From positions 27,267,763 through 27,331,762 of the forward strand of contig CM077832.1 of the NCBI GenBank assembly GCA_039720395.1: a stretch of DNA of 64,000 bases. The letters run 5' to 3'. This DNA is from Liquidambar formosana (taxonomy: Eukaryota; Streptophyta; Magnoliopsida; Saxifragales; Altingiaceae). The notes beneath the pieces are model-generated. The model saw only the letters and a program-made list of their open reading frames with translations. It was not told the DNA's origin and made no database searches. This document shows, piece after piece, positions 59,001-64,000 of this stretch. A program made the translations under genes and the position numbers. Positions within the stretch are counted from its first letter, which is position 1, and each line of letters starts with the position of its first letter.

Positions 59001-59517
59001 TCCATCATTATAGGATCATCTAACGTCCCTTAATGTGGGTACCTGGCTGCAGACATGTAGGAGCTACCCATATTAAAGACATTACTTGAAACTATCACAT
59101 ATGTAGATATCATGGGGTGCCTAAGCTGGTATATACCAAGAAACTAACATGTGAGGTATATATTTGGTGAAACATACCTGTGTGAATGATGGGTTTAACT
59201 TAACTAGGGAAGTATTCCAAGAAACTAACATGTGAGGAGTATGTACCCTAGAGGCAAAATGATTGGAACTTGCTTATGAAGCAATAGACAAAGAGTTGTC
59301 TTCTTACTGTGGGTTAGAAGTCAAGAAACTAACATGTGAGGCTTCTAGGTCACAGTGGGACCCCAATCCCCATTAGGAATAAGATTCCCGAATTCCATTA
59401 GAGGGTGTATGGAATTTGATAAAATAGTGGGAGGTACCATATGATTAAAGACCCGATCATTATGGATTAAAAATGAAATCTAATTCTCTATTTAATTTTT
59501 ATATGTAGTTCATAGAA
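56005..59517 (+). other. E5 structured untranslated leader
   Basis: Three GGCCGAACCTGGGGTTT palindrome repeats at 56111, 56256 and 56394 (about 140-bp spacing). CCATGG cluster 57239-57300. TGATTGGTCAT palindromes at about 57429, 57608 and 57798 with TTTAGGG-like motifs. Conserved block 58420-58740. Shared-loop hairpins at 59130-59162, about 59212-59242 and 59315-59347. No protein supported. Confidence 0.85.
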
Positions 59518-60390
59518 ATGGCTCACCTCAACCCACTATCCAAAATTTTGAACACCAACCATTTGACTGGACCTAATTATCTTGATTGGCTAAGGAATTT
59601 GAAAATCATTTACAATTCCGAAAAGATTACCTACACACTTGATGGCCCACTTCCTAAGGCTCCTGTTGAGACTGCAACTCAACAGGAGAAAGACGCTTAT
59701 CAGAAGCACATGGACGACGACCTAAAGGCAAGATGCTATATGATGGCATCCATAAACCCTGAGCTTAAGAAGCAACATGAGTCTGTGAGTAGCGCTCCCG
59801 ACATCTTTCTCCACTTACAAGAGTTGTATGGGGAGCAAAGTAGGACCGCTAAATATAATATTGTCAAGGATCTATTCAAGGCAAGGATGAACGAGGGTTC
59901 ATCCGTGACTGATCACACCTTGAAGATGATCGACCATATCGAGCAGCTTAAGAAGCTTGATGTGATCATTGAAGCTGATATGTGTTTAGACATTATTCTG
60001 CAGTCCCTTCCTGATTTATTTGGGCCGTTCATTATAAATTTTCATATGAACAAACTTGAGCCCACTCTCCTTGAGCTACACAATTTGCTCAAGACGACTG
60101 AGGAGATGATGAAGAAAGGGAAAAGTTCTTTGCTCGCATTTGATGGAGCTTCTATTTCCAAAGCCAAACCTAAGCCCAAGGGCAAGGGAAAAGGCAAGGG
60201 TAAGAGTACCCAAGGGAAGAAGAAGAAGAACTTAAAGCCGAAGGGAGGCATCAAGAAAGGTAATACCGACAAGGCCAAAGGAACCTATTTTCACTATGGC
60301 AAGGATGGGCACTAGAAACGTAACTGCCGGGAGTATCTGGATACTCTAAAGAACCGACCTTCGGAAGGTATGGATCATGCTCTAAACTAA
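59518..60390 (+). pseudogene. E5 gag, zinc knuckle destroyed
   Basis: Full-length relative of the E4 gag, open from ATG 59518 (MAHLNPLSKILNTNHLTGPN) to a TAG at 60313-60315. The remaining codons run on in the same frame to TAA at 60390. The CCHC knuckle reads YFHYGKDGH then stop. Two Cys codons have become Tyr and the Trp codon has become TAG, all three by G-to-A change relative to E4. The capsid part is complete, but RNA binding through the knuckle should be lost. Confidence 0.93.
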
Positions 60391-62107
60391 ATGTTAGTTG
60401 CATAGAGCATGATAGTTCTAAATTGAATGCTAATTAACCTTAAGAGAACAAGATATACATAGTGATGTATATAGAAGTTTCTCTTACTTTACAACCTTTA
60501 CCAATGATTCATTCTAGGTTTGGGTGTGTATACTTAATGAAGTACAAGTCTGAAATATTTGAAAGGTTCAAAGAATTCAGATATGAAGTAGAGAAACAAA
60601 CCGGTAAAAGTATTAAAGCTCTTCGATTGGATCAAGAAGGCAAATATTTAACCGGTCAATTTTCATATCAATTTGTTCTAACGGGCATTCAATCACAATG
60701 GACACCTCTTGGAACACCATAACTTAATGGTGTGTCAGAAAGGAGGAATAGAACCTTATTGGATATGGTTAGGTCCATGATAAGTTACAACGACCTAATA
60801 TTATCCTTGTTAGGATATGCCCTAGAAGTTGCCACGTACCTGTAAAATAGAGTTCAAACCAAGGCTGTCCCTTAGGACCTATATGAGATATGGAAAGGGA
60901 AGCACCAAACCTTAAGCATGTTAAGGTATGGGGTTGCACTGCATATGTAGAGACGTACAGTGCAACCAAATTGGAAATCAAGATAACTTAAATGTAGGTT
61001 TGTGGATTACCCTAAAGAAAGTTTAGGATATCATATCTATTATCCCGATGAACAAAAGGTGTTTTGTTTGTATGTTTGCAATCTTTCTTGAAAAAGAGTT
61101 TATTCAAGAAGGCAGCAACAACAGGAAAATAGAACTCAAAGAGTTGTCTAATGAGACACAAACCAACATTGATGCAACCCCTATCCCTGTTGAGATAGAA
61201 CCCGTTATTGTACCATGATTGTACAAAGGGTTAGTGGGAGTGCGATCACATTTATGGTCCTATAAGTAAATGACGTTCTACTTATTAGGGAATAATGTAG
61301 AGACGTTGTCAAAAGTGAAAGATTGATTTTTCACAAAGTTTCTTCATAAAAGATTTGGAAGAAGCATCCTATATTCTAGGAATAGAGGTCTATAGAGATA
61401 GATCTAAAGGATGCTAAGTCTCTCCCAATCAAAGTACATAGACAAGATTTTGAAAGAGTTCAAAATGCATGATTCCAAAAGGAGGTCTAATTCCTGTCAG
61501 ACATGGAATCAAGTTGTCTATAACTGAAAGACCAGATATCAGTTTTGCTGTAAATGTTACGAGCAGATATCAGGCAGACCCAGATGAGGAACACTGGGAA
61601 GCAGTCAAGGCTATCCTTAAGTTCTTGAGAAGAACTAAAGGACCTATCCCTTGCCTATGGAGAAAGAAACTTGAAATGGTTGGTAGAACGGATACAGATT
61701 TTTAATCTGACGATGATGATAGGAGATCAACATCGAGATATGTTCTCACCTTAAATGGTGGAGCTGTAAATTTGAGCGCATTGCTGCATGTTTGGATGAG
61801 TAAGTTCATTACAGAACTAGGAGTGGTTCCTAACATTGAGAAGCCTTTACTATTGTTTTTGTGACAACAATAAAGCTAGTGCTCAAGACAAGGATTCACG
61901 GTCTCATCAAAAGTCCAAACTTTAAGCGGCGATTCCAAGTGATTAGAGAGATCATTGGAAGAGATGACATATACATATAGAAGTTTAATACAACAGAGAA
62001 TAAAGAAGACCCCTTCACTAAAGCTAAGACCCAAGTGTGTTGGATCACCACCCACAGGATATGAGTATGAGATACATGGTGGATTGGCTATAGTGCAAGT
62101 GGGAGAT
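60391..62107 (+). pseudogene. E5 pol remnants and polypurine primer
   Basis: As in E2 but with an extra deletion right after gag. Integrase-core scrap 60462-60722 (FERFKEFRYEVEKQTGKSI), copia pol matter about 60780-61200, RT/RNase H remnant 61469-61860 (DISFAVNVTSRYQADPDEEH) broken by TAA at about 61703. AAGTGGGAGAT before 62108 is the plus-strand primer. Confidence 0.87.
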
Positions 62108-63779
62108 TGTTAGGATTATGCCCTAGAGCCAATCATAGAGATGATTGTTTAGGGATTAGGAACAATCAATTGATTTCATTTTATATATGTCACATTTATT
62201 ATTGATTTAATAAAAGGGCTTATTCTATTATGTTTATATGCATCATTTATATTTACATAATATGTCCATGGAGTTAGAGTTGAGAATATGAAATTACAAA
62301 GGGTTGTAATTTTGAGACTCTAAATATATCTCTGTACTAAACTCCTAAATCATTCCTAGTTGAAGGTTCACTATGATGGACAGTAATGAACCATAGGACT
62401 AGCACTTGTTAGGTTGACTCTATAGGAGGATAGCTAGTCTCAAGCTATTTGTGTGGAGACACTACAACCAACAAGTGGGTGCCTATTATCAGAATAGGTA
62501 CACTGAATGTGACCAAAGATATGAGATAAACTGAATGGAGTTTTAACCTGCCTGTCAATCAGTTTCTCATTGTTATAGTGGTACAAGTAATCCTTAGACC
62601 TGAGACACCATGGTTGTCTTATACATGTAGCTTTAGAAGTTTGATAACACTAAGTGCAGATCCTATTCAGGGGTCTGTAAGGGTGTTCATTGGCCCTTCT
62701 GCTATATGTGTGAAGGCATGTGAGTGATCAACAAGGAATCCATCACTCTCAGGAAAAAGAGAGTGAATGTCTCATACAGCATTCATTGAATATAACTCAT
62801 TAAATCCATGGGCCCATGGTAGAATGAATATGGAAAGGAGTTTCCATAAGTTCATCATTGAGTTGATATTAATGAATGAGTATAAAGTAATTGAACTAGG
62901 GACTTGACAGACTTCCATGTCCTATTAGTTCAATTGGAGACATTGTGTTGATGGAAGGATGGAATTGTAACCTGTAAACTATAACAGAAGGGTTCTTTGT
63001 AAATGACTATTCACCTCATTAAGGACCACACCATGAGCCATATGCTAGGTGTTACTCATGGTTAGTAGAAGCCCTAATTGATATAAATGAGTTATAATCA
63101 ATTAGGGAATTGAAAGGAGTTTCAATTAGACCCTTAATGGAAAGTGTTCCATTGTGCACAACTTGTGCTGTTCCTACTACTTGATGATGTGAACCCAATG
63201 GGTCACACACTGATCATGCTAAGAGAGCTTGATTGTCTATGAGAGAAAGGGTATAAGTGATTAAAGAAAAGTTCTTTAAGGGGCTAATTTGTATTTGATG
63301 CAAACTAGTGGGCTAATTGTGTAATTAAGAGTAATTACACAAATTAGATTAGGGTTTGAACTCCCCCCTTGGCCGGCCCTAGTTGGAGGCTATTTAAAGC
63401 CTCTTATGATGTGATGACATCATTACTTGAAGCCATTTTGGAGGCTCCCTTGTGCTGGCCGAAAATTCCCTTGGAGGCTCTCTCTCTCTCTCCCTCTTCT
63501 CCACCTCTAGCAACCCTAAGGAAGAAGAAGGAAAGGACAACTTGCTCAAGCTAGGTGTGGATACTGTTGGAGGCAGTACACTTGGACTGCTCAATCAGAA
63601 GACAAAGCTTGGAGCATAAAGGAGAAGACTTGAATCAACTGTAAGTAATTCTACCCTCTTCTAGTTAGGGTTTATGGTTTTTGTATTAAGCATAATTAAG
63701 ATTCATGGGTTTGGGAATCATAGGAAAAATTTTAAATTCCGCCTTTGTATTTTTCCTCTTGGTAGTTTGATTCCCAACA
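62108..63779 (+). repeat. E5 3' LTR (group II)
   Basis: 1672 bp from TGTTAGG to CCCAACA. TATA-like TATTTAAAG at about 63389-63398. Followed by gypsy LTR sequence; the first five flanking bases are ATGAT. Confidence 0.96.
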
Positions 63780-64000
63780 ATGATCTCCAAATTGTTAATT
63801 GGAGTTCATATGGATGCATATGAGGTATTTCTAGGTTCAATTTTGTACCAGTTGTCATCTTAAGTCCCGTGGCCCTGATGATGAGTTTAGTGTGGTTATT
63901 TACGGATTATCCTTGAAGAATTAGTGCGAATCACAGCATGAGATTTTTGGTTAAAATGAAAAGAAAATTATTTTATTAACTTAGCCATTTTTATCATGAC
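63780..64000 (+). repeat. LTR D: forward gypsy LTR fragment at window end
   Basis: 63780-63845 matches LTR B at about 38401-38465 (ATCTCCAAATTG, GGAGTTCATATGGATGCATA). 63873-64000 matches LTR B from about 40316 (TGATGATGAGTTTAGTGTGG onward). The ~180 bp of LTR B between these points (E3 excluded) is replaced here by about 28 unrelated bases. E5 is therefore inserted in a second LTR B-type LTR. Confidence 0.85.

Larger units (their letters stand above)
55022..63779 (+). mobile_element. E5: forward Ty1/copia element with truncated 5' LTR
   Basis: Group II copia element: 5' LTR remnant 55022-55991, primer site, leader, gag with one stop, pol scraps, full 3' LTR 62108-63779. About 700 bp of the 5' LTR are missing at the LTR C junction. 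In the shared part the two LTRs look almost identical. The right flank (ATGATCTCC) is gypsy LTR; the matching left target copy is not in the window. Confidence 0.93.

Overview
This 64 kb window looks like repeat-rich nuclear DNA of a flowering plant, probably heterochromatic. It is almost entirely nested LTR retrotransposons from two superfamilies. I found no bacterial gene, tRNA, rRNA, CRISPR array or clear single-copy host gene. Plant signs are initiator-Met-type primer sites, a dual-RNase-H (Tat/Ogre-like) Ty3/gypsy pol, telomere-like TTTAGGG motifs, GT-AG introns, and genes for two plant-specific families: plant mobile domain (PMD) and a DUF7745-like family.

Layout. (1) 1-3105: 3' end of a forward Ty1/copia element (E0) inserted in the gag of a Tat-like gypsy element (Gypsy A). 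(2) 3106-19664: Gypsy A gag, protease, linker, RT, RNase H, second RNase H and integrase on the + strand, broken by many stops and split by a complete reverse copia element (E1, 5575-15292, target duplication CCTAG). (3) 19665-35375: the 3' region of Gypsy A, with a purine tract, an antisense DUF7745-like gene (split by complete forward copia E2, 20384-29917, duplication CACTT), an apparently intact multi-exon antisense PMD gene (34061 to 31381), and a series of hairpins passing into a tandem array. (4) 35376-38179: a reverse gypsy LTR (LTR A) inserted in that array. (5) 38180-54378: forward gypsy element B, whose 5' LTR carries a solo copia LTR (E3, duplication ACAAT) and a very young complete reverse copia element (E4, 41159-50795, duplication GCTAA), followed by its primer site and a frameshifted gag. 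(6) 54379-54478: a 100-N gap. (7) 54479-64000: a reverse gypsy LTR fragment, a forward copia element with a truncated 5' LTR (E5, 55022-63779), and a forward gypsy LTR fragment at the window end.

How it works together. All copia copies share one architecture: LTRs of about 1.66-1.70 kb, an iMet-type primer site, a structured leader of about 3.4 kb, at most a gag with a CCHC knuckle, and a decayed pol. Their LTR pairs are nearly identical (about 1 difference in E4, 3 in E2, 8 in E1, by eye), so they must have moved using enzymes supplied in trans. Gypsy A has the known Tat-lineage layout of pol, extra antisense genes, tandem-repeat 3' region and LTR, but its antisense PMD gene is better preserved than its pol.

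The most novel signals are structural. Three tandem hairpins in the copia leader share an identical 17-nt loop while their stems differ and still pair. A ladder of about eight different hairpins leads into a 150-bp higher-order tandem array in the Gypsy A 3' region. A GC-rich dyad module recurs upstream of both antisense genes and in the U3 of LTR A. Domain calls rest on motifs read by eye; no database search was possible.
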